Assembly (NCBI RefSeq): GCF_017591425.1
Contig: NW_024467106.1
Location: 28,882,501 to 28,946,500, forward strand
DNA length: 64,000 nt
From: Ochotona curzoniae
Lineage: Eukaryota; Chordata; Mammalia; Lagomorpha; Ochotonidae
Reading direction: 5' to 3'
Within the stretch, counting starts at the first letter, position 1. Every line of letters begins with the position of its first letter. Made by a program: the position numbers and the translations under genes. The notes beneath the pieces are model-generated. The model was not told where the DNA came from and did no database searches. It was given only the letters and a program-made list of their open reading frames with translations. Below are positions 26,601-38,600 of the stretch, piece by piece.

Positions 26601-29600
26601 GCAGGAGGGAGGGGCTGTGGGCCATGGCAATACCTCAGGAGGCTGGACCCACTGGGCTGACCCCCAATCATTGTGGATTACTGAGAAGAGCATCTAGTGC
26701 ATAGCTTTGCCTCACTAAGGCTGGGCCTGATTACTGCAGACTCTGAAAAGCACTGGCATTTTATGAGCTTTAAAATGGCCACCACTACCACCTGCCCACC
26801 ATTCTTGTGACCATGGCAATGTGCCAAGTCTGGTGGCCTTCAACCCAGCCAACGTCTCTGAACCCGTGTGTTTTGTGGGAGGTGCCTTCTGCCACAGCAC
26901 CTCTTGGGTGCCTAGACATGCTGCCTGGGGGAGCATGCAGGTGCAGAATAGTGCCTGGTCTTAGAAGGATCTGCCACGTATGGGACAGCAAGATGAGTTT
27001 ATGACCTAGGGTTAACCTGAAGCCACACATTACCCATGACCCTTGCTAGTTGCCAGCTGCGCTGCTGATAGTGGAAGAGTGCTGAATCTAGGATCCAAAC
27101 TGACACTGCAAGAAGTTATCTGAGAGAATCCGAAGGCTCTGGACCCACCCCTTCTACTGAAGGCCTTGACCTGGTCCATATCCTGTTCAGCTCTTGGTAT
27201 CAAGTCAGAAATCATTGAACCGGCCCAACTTGGGGCTCTGTGCATGAGCCCTGACAGTGGCCCTGTGATTACTGGTGACGGACACCAAAGCTTCCCACCA
27301 GGTAGGGAGATTCAAGTGAGTCACGTGCCCTCATGTCTACAAGCGGCACTTCAAAATCTGCATGGGACTGCTGCCATGGCTCAACAGGCTAATCCTCTAC
27401 CTGCAGGTGTCAGAATCCCATATGGGCACCAGTTTGTGTCCCAGCTGCTCCACTTCTGATCCAACTCCCTGCTTATAGTATGGTAAAGGTGTGGAGGATG
27501 GCTCAAGTCCTTGGGATCCTGCATCTGCATGGGAGACCCCGAAGAGAGTCCAAGCTTCATATAGGCTCAGCTCTGGCCACTGCAGCCACTTCAAGAGTGA
27601 ATCAGGGGCCCAGCGTGATACCATAGTGCTTAAAGTCCTCGCCTTGCTCACGCCGGGATCCCATATGAGCACTAGTTCCAGGATTGGCAGCTCCCCTTCC
27701 CATCTAGCTCCCTGCTTCTGGCCTGGGAAAGCAGTCAAAGATGGCCCAAATCCTTAGGACCCTGCACCCACGGGGGAGACCTGGAGGAAGTTCCTGGCTC
27801 CTGGCTTCAGATCAGTGCAGCCGTTGCAGTCATTTGGGGAGTGAATCATTGGACAGAAGATCTTCCTCTCTGTCTCTCCTCCTCTCTGTATATCTGACTT
27901 TGTAATAAAAATAAATCAATCTTTAAAAAAACATGAGTTTAATTTAACATGAAGCATTTGAAATCCAGGCATACATTTTTCCCTAATACTCATCTTCCAT
28001 ATAGTATGGGAGAAACCCCTTTGTGCATCAAAATAAAGCTCATACTTTTAAATCCATCTTTCCCCTAACTTGCTGAAGCACCCTCATTTTTATGAACGTC
28101 AATGGAACCCCTCACCTTCAGCAACCCCTATTCAGATCATCAGGCCATGGCTCATCCCAGAGGAAGAGTTTATGGTGGTTGCTGCCTCCAGGTGAAGCAA
28201 GAGCCCTCCGAAGCTTCCACAGCTTCTAGTGTGAGGCCAACACTGCAGGTACATTCCTTAACCCACCCGGACTTTCATCAGCCAGGGGAAAGAGCTTTCC
28301 TCTGGGGGTCTCCTTCCTTTCCACCAAAGCATTCTCAGTGTTCATGGTGGTTTTTCTTTAGGTCCTTCCTGCTTGGCTGGGATCGCTGGAGTGACAGCCC
28401 AGGGTACGGGGCCCTTCCTGGGAGGGGGCTGAAGGGTAGGGAGCCTGGATTCCATTCCACCCTGGCCTGTTCTTCATTGTCCAGCCACAGCCACAGGCTG
28501 GGCTGCTGTCCCTGGAGATCCAGGAGACTGTATTTCCTCTCAATTGTGCAGTTTCTCCGAGAGCCTGGGTGCCTGGAGCTCGGCTGTCTGTCAGAGCTGC
28601 AGTCAGCACTGGCCGCACAGGTACAGCATTCCTCCCAGACAGCAGGGGAAACCGTGTTCCTGTCGCCTTCCGGGGGACAGGAGCCAACTGCACACAAAAA
28701 GGCAGCACTTGGCTGTTCTGACTTGTGGGAAATTCTCCACAGTCCCAGATCTACTGTATAGTGTGTGTGTCTGTGTGTGTGTGCGCGTGCGTGCGCATGC
28801 ATGTGTGTGTGTGTGAGAGAGATTGATTTGCTATTTTCATGGAAGAAGAATTGTTTCTGACACGCATTTCTTTTAAGTTAATATTAATCATTCCCATTAT
28901 TAGAACTCTGTAATCAGGGCCTGGTGGCGTGGCCTAGCGGCTAAAGTCCTCGCCTTGAATGCACCAGGATCCCATATGAATGTCGGTTCTAATCCCAGCA
29001 GCTCCACCCAGCTCCTTGCTTCTGGCCTGGGAAAGCAGTAGAGGACAGCCCAAGGTTTTGGGACCCTGCACCCATGGGGGAGACCTGGAGGAAGTTCTTG
29101 GCTCCTGACTTCAGATCGGCACAGCACCGGCCGTTGCACTCACTTGGGGAGTGAATCATTGGATGGAAGATCTTCCTCTCTGTCTCTCCTCCTCTCTGTA
29201 TATCTGACTTTGTAATAAAAATAAATAAAATCTTAAAAAAAAAAGAACTCTGTAATCTTTCCATGTGAGAACTTAATACTAAGACCGTACTGTCACAACT
29301 TTGCTGAATCTCTAGATTACCAAGAAATTCAGCCTTCCTTCTTCAACTCCCCAGCACTGTCACCAAGAACAGTACCCCAGGAATTAGAAAAAAAAAATGC
29401 AGCTTGCCTGATCACTACTTCGTTCGTGTTGCTCAGCTCCACCACCAGCACAGATGGAGAGGCCTCAGTGGGGATGACCAGTGGTGGCACCTTCACGTCC
29501 TCCATACAGCCCTCGGCGCTCTTGGCTATGTTCTCCTCTATCTGCAAGTACTCCTGTTCAATCATGGTCTTGATATCATAGTTGCCCTGGGCTTGTCCTG

Positions 29601-32600
29601 CCTCATTTGGGGTCTTGTTGGCAGGCGTGGGGAGTTTGGCATAGAGAATGGCCTTCTGTGGGTTTCCTGAGATGTAGTCCACAGTGCATATGTCAACCAG
29701 CAGGGCCAGGTTGTTCAAGGCCTCCTCAGGGAACTTCACCTTGTAGGCATCCTCGTACGCCTTGGGGAGTGCGCTGGCCCACAGCCCGCTGGCGTACCTC
29801 CCCAACAGCTCTGCAACTTTCTCTTTAAAGTCCTCAGGCATAACCACCACACTTCCTCTCACTGATGTTGCTGGCTTCGGTGAGGGTGGCAGGGACAAGG
29901 GTGCTTTCTCAGCGTCTGAGTCACCTCGCAATGGCTGCTTTCTCTTGGCTGGATAAAGAAGTGAATCCTGGCCTGCACTGTGGGGCTTTTCCACCTGTAG
30001 TGTTTTAAATAAATAAAGTAAGGCAGAATTTCAGCGATGGGAAACAACCCCCAAAACATGTTCATGTATTTTTCATTTTCAAATTAACCCAGAAGAATAT
30101 AAAAGTGCCCATTTGATTCTTCTAGGTGACTAAGGTTGTACTGCATTGCTCCCATTTGCAAATAACAAGGACCCACATTCCAGAATCCAATAGGAAAATA
30201 AGAACTTGTTCCTGTCACTTGGGAGGCACCAAGACTTCAGAGCTTCTGCCCTGGGCATCGACCTTGCTTTTTTTTCTTTTAAGATTTATTTTTACTGGAA
30301 AGTCAGATACAGAGAGAGGAAGAAAGACAGAGAGGAAGATCTTCTACCTGTTGATTTACTCCCCAAGTGGCCACAACAGCCGGAGCTGAGCCAATCCAAA
30401 GCCAGGAGCCAGGAGCCTCCTCCAGGTCTCCCACATGGGTGCAGGGTCCCAAGGCTTTGGGCCATCCTTGACTGCTTTCCCAGGCCACAAGATGGGGCTG
30501 GATGGGAAGCAGGGCTGCCAGGATTAGAACCAGAGCTCATATGGCATATGCAAGGCTAAAACTTTGACCACTAGACTACTGTGCCTGGCCTCCAAACCTC
30601 CACTTTTAGCAAACCTTACTGTGCTTCAGGGGAAGCGGAGCTGAGAAAAGGTGTCAGGACCGTCAGGAATGAGCCAACAGGAAGAACATTATGGGCTGCT
30701 GAAAACAAAATGCAAGTCCCACCACTCTTCCTCCTGCTTCAGAGAAAGCTGCCCCAGGGGGAGAGCAGGTGCAGTTTCTGTGGCAGGCACAGCAGACAGT
30801 GAGCTGCAAGAGCAGTCACTGCAAGGAGAAGCATCACAAGCACCATGCCAAGGGAAACGGACATGTGATATCATCCCACTTTCACTCTTACCCTCAGTTC
30901 TAGGCCTTTCCACTACTAGAGCATGTGTTGTTATCAAACTACAGCCTGCAGGTTGATGCAGCTCATGCCTCATGATTTGACCTTTATGCATTTAAATGGT
31001 TAGGCACAAAAGCCTAGTGGCTAACTCCTTGCCTTGCAACCACTGGGATCCAATATGGGCACGGGTTCACATCCTGGATGCTCCACTTCCAATCTAGCTT
31101 TCTGCTTGTGGCCTGGGAACGCAATGAAGGATAGCTCATATCCTTAGAATTCTGTACCAGTGTGGGAGACTCTGAAGAAGCTCCTGGCTCCTGGCTTTGG
31201 ATCGGCTTAGCTCTGGCCTTTGTGGCCACTTGGGGAGTGAACCAGCAGATGAAAGATCTTTCTCTATCTCCTTCTCTCTGTATGTATATCTGCCTTTCTA
31301 ACAACAACAACAAAAAAAACTAATAATCTTTAAATGGTTGGGAACAAAAATAAAACAACGATGTGTGTCATGATCGGTGAAAATCACAATACATAAAGTT
31401 TCACTGGAATAGTCATGTTCACTTGCTTATGCATTAGCTACATGACACTGGCAGAGCTGAGCTGCTGTCACAGACCGTGTGTGACACCTGCAGTTTTTGC
31501 CCTGAAAAGCCTGAGATATTTACTCTCTGACCCTTTGCGAAGCAGCTTCGCCAACACTATCATAAACCACTGCACTGAAGTTAAGACTCATGGTCTTCCA
31601 GAATGTTGCTATTTTTATCAGATCTGATTTGGCTATTTGTTAGCTGTAATTTAAGCCCTAAGCAGATCCACTGGAGTGGTAACACAGGCCTACAGGAAGC
31701 CCTGCTCAGACCCAGTCGAGCAGCGTGAGTGTAATGGCAGGGCATCTGTGAAGGAGCAATGACTGCTTGCTTTCCTCTCCATATAATGCTTCAGAAAAAC
31801 AGAGACATACACGCAGGAAGGAGCTATCTTCTTACAGAGAAGGGCTTCAGTATGCTGCAAGACAATTGGCATTAAAATAGCTAACTGCTAGTCTGCCTAC
31901 ATACGCTAAATGCTCTATAAAAAACAAATGATGTTACTATAAATATAAACATTAGGTTTTCTTCCTTACTCTTCTGTGCTTGGATGTGGAAGAGTGAGGG
32001 AGAGCTCCATGACCAAGAGCATGAAGCGTGAGACAGAGAGGGGACAGTGGTGATGTGGGACGTGGCAGCTGGCACCATGACAGTCTGGATGACATCTAAT
32101 CAGGCTGTCACAATTTCTGTCCCTAATTTTGAACCACAGGGGGACAAATATTTAGAAGAGTATCCATGTTTCTCTCAACATTTAAGTCCTACTTTTTAAA
32201 ACCTGGAATGATAGTCTTCACTAGGCTCTAACACATAAAGTTAGAAGAATGCAGATTGGGTCTCTAGAAAAGGTTTGTGATTCACTTATCACTTATTCAC
32301 AGCTCCCAATCGATGTGATGTTAGATTTACACACTGGCGTCCTCAGCATGTCCAAAGCCAGTGGAGTATGCAGTACCTGTCTTGAAACTTTCCAGCTATC
32401 ACCGGCCCAGCCCTTCCTGACACCTGCTCTGTAGGAGATGGCAGAGGCCAACTTCAGTCCGTATTACTGATCTAAATTGGTTTCTCTAAGTCCCATCCTC
32501 CAACTGTCTACAGGGCTGATGCTTCTGAGAAGAATTCTTTAGTCCTCTGGTCCTGTCTTTCCAATGAGAAAGGAAGAGGCACTATGGGACAAGCCAGTGT

Positions 32601-35600
32601 GTTTAGCCTCTCCCACTCAGTCACAAAGCTTCCGTTCCTATCTGTGCCTTCTGATGGGAATAATACCAGCTGCTGCTGCTTCCTAACCATGCACTTAACC
32701 TCTTCAATGTGTAAATTTGACTTTGGACTACAACCAGCCTGCTGAGTTCTTGCAAATAGAATTGCTACCACAGTATAAGTTATGAACATTTTGTCTACTT
32801 AAGATGAGTCAGTCTGGGGCAATAGTAAAATTCTCATTTTTCAATACAATACTCAAGGGTCACTTGATTCAGCCATCCTTTAACACTCCAGGCAAATGCT
32901 CATAGATCGATGCTGACATAGGTAAGACCCTGGCCAACAGCCTTTGTTAGCCAGTCTTTGGAGAACACCTTAGGGATTTCCCAATTCAAAGGGAAAAAGA
33001 TTCATTAAACACTGTTTTAGAGTTTAAAATAACTGTAAACAAAGGTAGATGCTTATCAGCTTGCATTCTCTTCTAAAATTTTTATGAATGGAGACTTGCT
33101 TTTCCCAGACATGATGTGATTGCCATCTTCCACCAAATGTGCCATTCCTTTTTAATTTTCTGGTCTGTGGGTTTAAGTAAGAGGCCACTACAGGAAGCTC
33201 CCCAAGGACAGAAGGCCATTATCACATGAGACAGTGTGGTGGCCTCTCCTCAGTGCGTGGGGATGCCTTAGCCCCAGGACAGCAGCACTGCCTTATGGCC
33301 TCATGCTAACCAGGGCACACCAGCACATCCTTAATGTGCTCATTGGCAGTTGCCCGAGCCAGGCAGGTCTCTGGAGCAGGGACTGCACGGCTTCCAGCTC
33401 CCCGATGCTTTGGGCTCCATCCATATCTGAGGACCAAGGTCCAAAGGCCTCTTTCCTGCAGGGGATGCCCAGTCATCCTTGTCCTTTGTGTTTCCTTTGG
33501 CTTTGCGGTTTTACATCCTTGTCCTGGGTTCTGGATGTCCACTAAGGGATCACCAGTCCAAATACTGGGAGCTGACATTATCTGTCAGTTCACGTCGTAT
33601 GTGTTGATCCCTCCATCCCCTTCCACTGCCAGGCAGGAGAAATGGGTAACATACAAATTTCTACTTCCTTGGCAACCATAAGAACATTCTAGGGCTAACA
33701 TTCCTTCCACTTTACCTCCCCCTGCAAGTCATTATATTCAGCTTGAGTTCTGCTTCCTGTGAAACCATCACCTGAATGAGATCCTTCTTACACACTCCTT
33801 TGGGTGCCTGTAGGTTTGGAGTAGATATACTATGACTTCACAGATGTGAGGCCCACATCTACGTGAAGTGGAACAGCAACTTCTTCAGGGGCCTATTGGC
33901 TTGTATGCACGCACATGTAAACTCACATGTAAACACACGCATGTGTGCACACACACACATGTTTTCATCCTATGTTTCTAACAAATCCTTGTTTAACTCT
34001 AAGAAATCTTTGCTTCTTCCTTTTTAGTTTTCCTGGCACTGTAAACTCAAGTTCCTGAACCAGCCTTCTTTGATTCTGCTAAGGTTTACCTTCTAAATCA
34101 GTAGCATATGGCAGAGGGTGGAGGATGTGAACAAATTCTTTGATGTTTATGGAAATCAAACTCACCAGCAGCTAGGCTGCTGTTCCCGGTGAGCAGCAGG
34201 TGGCAGTTCCATCCCTGAAGTGACTCAGCCTCTGGGGAGGGTGAAGTGCTGCAGGTGCTTCTGCAGCTGAACCCTCCCTCGGGGCCTCGCCCCCACTGTC
34301 TGAATGGCTGCCTGCTCTCTGGCCCTCCTGGGCCTGCCTTGTATCAACTCATCTGTCAGCAGAACTGCCACCTCTGCAGGGAATCCTCCTTGAATCACGG
34401 AACTGAGTCCAATCCCTCCTGCCTACACATTCACTCAGTCCCCTGCGCTTCTCCCCAGGGTCAACTGTGGGGTTACCATGGCTTGCTCAGGGCACACTCT
34501 TCCTGTCAGATGAGAAATGTCCCAGGGCAAGGGCCTTGGTAGGTTGGCAGCTGGCCCATAGAAATACTTAATTCAGGCCAATGAGCCCACTGAGACCACA
34601 AATTAAAAACCACCAAGAGGTGTCATTGTGCTTTTCCTGGGACCCGGAAGGTGAGCTGGGGAGGGGAGAGGGCGGGGACCAGAGATGCCAGTACCTGGGA
34701 TCTGCAGGCCTTACCATCATGGGACCTTGCACAGGCCTCCCCTCCCTCAGTGCCTAGGAAACTAGATCTGGCTCACTGAGGTTAAAGACTCCACAGTATC
34801 TCTAGTATGTCTCACAGCTCCTGGCACACATTTCTCAGTCTAGAGTCCCCAAATATTAAGAAGCACATCTTCAAAGCATCCTTTCACCTGCATCAAAATG
34901 TCAGCCTAAATTGTCTACACAGCCTTCAAGCCCAGCCAACCTTGCCAGAGGGAACACAGAACTGGGTGTGCTGTCCGTGCTTCTGCCTTGCAGAAAGAGT
35001 GGCACTGACCAGCTGGAGGTGGAAAGGACCACACTGTAACTGAGTGCAGACGTTTTAACAGCAGGCGGCTCAATGTAATCATCCAAAATTACAATGCAGA
35101 CTTCTGCCAAGTCCCCCTAAACATTGATACAGTTGGCAATTTCTGCATCCCAGCTGCAGTGTTCCACTAAGCATACTGTGGTCGCCTGCTGATGGGTGGC
35201 GGGACATCTTAGCAGCTCTATGCTGAGCTCCGAGCCATGCTATGCAGACAGGAAAGTGGCATGGCATTTCTGCCTCATGCTGCACCTTCACTGCTCAGAG
35301 AGGGCAGAAGCAGAAAGACAAACTTGAATTCTGAAAGCAGCGGCAGCAGTGCAGGCTGTGCTGGGCATGAGAAAGTTACTCAGACACCATTCATCTCAGG
35401 TGACGCTTTGGTGTCAAAGAGGCTAGTGGCTCTGTCATCTGCAATCCTAGAAGTTACAGGATGTTGGAGACATGGAGAGGAGCCAGGATGAACATTTCCC
35501 CCCCCCCCCCCAGGAAGCCACTAATCAAGCAACACAAATAATGGTAAATTATTACGGACCATTAAAGTAACCAGAAACATAAACAGTTAAGAATGTATCA

Positions 35601-38600
35601 AATTTATCTGAAAAACTTTTTATTCTATAAAAGGCCTCTATCAAAGTTTAACAAAACAAAGGCTCTAAATTCACTGAAAATTTGCTATCAATGTCTAGGG
35701 AATTAAGATCACATAGAATTAAGAATCACATGAATTTATTATTTTTAAATTAATTTATTTCAAAGACAAAGTTAGAAAGAAATCCTCCATCTATTGGGTC
35801 ACTCTTCAACAGGTCCATTGGCTATGGCTGGGCCAGGCTGAAGCCAGGAGCTTCATCTGGGTCTCCCATGTTGGTGGCAGGGGCCCAAGCACTTGGGCCA
35901 TCTTCAACCACTTTCCCAGGTGCATTAGCAGGGAGCTGGATTGGATCAGCCAAGATCTGAACTGGGACCCATGTGGGATGCTGCCACTGCAGGTAGCAAC
36001 TTAACCTGCTATGCCATGGTACCAGCTCCAATAACATGCATTTCAATAAGGGATAACAGGCCTGAATAGTTTTTGTTTTTGATGATGTTTACCTAGCTGA
36101 TCATGGTGGGATGGATCAAGGGCTAGGAAAAAGTGGGTATGATCACTGTTTCCAAATTGTCTATTTTTTCTTCCTGTTTCTGGGGAAACGAGGAGATTAG
36201 AGGAAGTCATACCAGTCTCCCAGCTGCCCTGTGGATGGGGAACAGCTATTCAACATCAACCCAGGGTCCGGAAATGGCACATGCACCAAGGTTTCTGCTT
36301 AGGTGGTTTTGATAAGGCCTGAATCTTTAAATCAATAAGTCTGAGGCAACTTCCTCTGGCTGGAATTCGGCACAGTGGTTAACACTTGGGACATCTACAT
36401 CCCATGTTGGAGTCCTTGGATTCAAGTCCCAACTGTGCTCTAGCTTCCAACTTCAAGTGTCCTGTTAATGTGCACCTGAGCTACAGCAGCTGACAGCTCA
36501 GATACGGGGTCCCTGCTACTCACAGAAGAGACCTTTGTGCCTGAGTTCCTGGCTCCTGCCTTTGGCCTGACCTAGAGAAGCTGTTGCAAGGCATTTGGGG
36601 TGTGAACCTGTGAATGGAAGATCTTGGTCTTTTCTTCTACCTTTGAAATAAATAAAAATAAATTTTATATATATGTTTAATATAAAAATATATAAAGAAC
36701 ATGCAAAGCCTAGGGCGTGAATCAGTGTCACTGCACCTGCATCCGTGAGAAAATCCTTGCCAGACTGAAATGAAAACTGAATGACTTGGAAAGCAACCTC
36801 AGGCTATCTCGTGCTGAAAAATTTCCAGGGAAAGGAATTTTGTCTCGTAGTTAAGATGCCACTTGGGGTGTCCCACAGTCCCTACCAGAGTTCCTGGGTC
36901 CAAGGACCAGCTCTGCTGTCCACTCCAGCTTCCAGCTAACGAGGACTCCCTCCAGGAGGTGGCAGGTGACGGCTCAGCTACTCAGATCCCTGCCACTCAC
37001 TATGGGAACCCAGATTCAGTTCCCAGCCACCAGCTTTGGCCTGGGAATCAGCCAGCAGATGGGAGACATTTCTTTTCCCAACTCACTCACTCTCTACCTT
37101 TCAAATAAAACATCAAAACTGTTTTAAAAACAACCCTATATCAAAATGCACATTTAAGTCCAGAAGCTTAGAAGTACCAGGTAGCTGTTAATGCTATTGT
37201 CACATTTTGAATATATTTAAGTGCTACCCTTAGAACAGATTTTTAATATACTTTACATTTTAAGAAACATCTAAAGGTTAAGAAGTGAGCTGTCTCTGGT
37301 CAAACTAAGCTTTCTAAGAAATCAGTTGGCTCTGTTATCTTGTTATAATTATAGACTCCCATGTAGGAGCAGGTACAGAAATTGGTAATTTACTTTCAAT
37401 GCTTTTTCTTTGTTCAACTTTTTTCTGATAAAGTCTGTACAAGTTTTCAATATGAACAATGTGTTAATTTCAAAATAAGGATAAGATACTCTACAAATAA
37501 TTAGCCAAATAACAAAAACTTGCTCTGCTGAAGAAGTCTTCAAAACTGCTCATGGATATGCATCCAAAACTTGAAGCTAATTAAACAATGTGTTCACCAG
37601 GGAGCTCAAGTTACTAAAACAGCAAGGCTGTTGGCATGCACTGGTAGCAGCTCATTCTGTTCAAAATGCTGTATAGTACAATGGAGGAGCTTGGGGAATT
37701 TCTCTGTCAGGACAGTCTCTGCACATGAGTGTAGGAACCAAGAAAGGGAGCAGCTCAGGCCAGGCCAGGTTATGGTACCCAAGGGCTTACCTTTGGCTCA
37801 GGTCTGGGGTGAGCCAGGCTTGACCGGTTCATATCACCCACTGGCAAATCACAGAGCCAGGATGGTGTGCAGATCATGCTAGGTCGGGCTGCAATACCAG
37901 CCAGTTCACATTAGGGCCAGGATTGTGGGCTGGCTAGGCTGGGTTAGGCTGTAGTCTCAATTAATGTGAGCTATAACTGGGGGTGGGCCAGGCCAGGCTA
38001 GGCTATATCACTCACTGGCAAATGCTGAGGTGAGATGTGTCACGCCAGACTGGGTCACAGCACGTGATCAGCATATGTGAGATCCAGGAAAGAGCAGGTG
38101 AACCCTGTAGGGGGAATGCAGGGAGCTCTCCTGCTGGGCCACTATTCCCACTGGTGAGCATGAGGGCTGGGACTGGGTGCAGACCAGGCTGGGTAGTTAC
38201 AACACCTGTTGGCCTGCGTGTAAACTGGATTGGAGACAAGCCAGGTTGTGCGGACTGTACCTACTGGTGCATGCATAAGCCAGAGTGGGTATGGGTTGGT
38301 TGAGCTTTGCCATAGCATCAGTTAGCAGATGCTGGCATGGGGAGAAAACTCCGCCGAGCTAAACTGCAGTACCACCTGGAGAGTACAAGATCCAGGAGTG
38401 GGAGTGAGCTCATTAGGGAAACATTGGGCACCTCCCTCTTGGGTTGCCACTACCACTGGTGAGCATAAGAACCTGGACTGGGACAGGCATGGCCACATAG
38501 AGAGTGGTACCCACTGGCACATGTGTGGGCTGGATAGTGGGGCTGGTTGGGTTGAACTAGGCTTCCATGCCCATTGACATGTATGAGAGCTGAATGGGAT

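Larger units (their letters stand above)
31340..35740. other. Intron 6 segment (4.4 kb) without CSINEs
   Basis: The longest SINE-free stretch of the window. I see mainly unique sequence, a decayed (CA)n/(GT)n area at 33905-33960, a LINE-2-like patch near 34230-34545 and a C14 run at 35498. No frame here looks like a gene. Confidence 0.5.

Noticed and set aside
28102..28761. 219-codon plus-strand frame, longest non-TDRD7 frame of the window
   Set aside because: Intronic, antisense to TDRD7, Ser/Gln/Leu-rich without family pattern; its end runs toward the GT microsatellite. Best explained by chance. Expression data would be needed to revive it.
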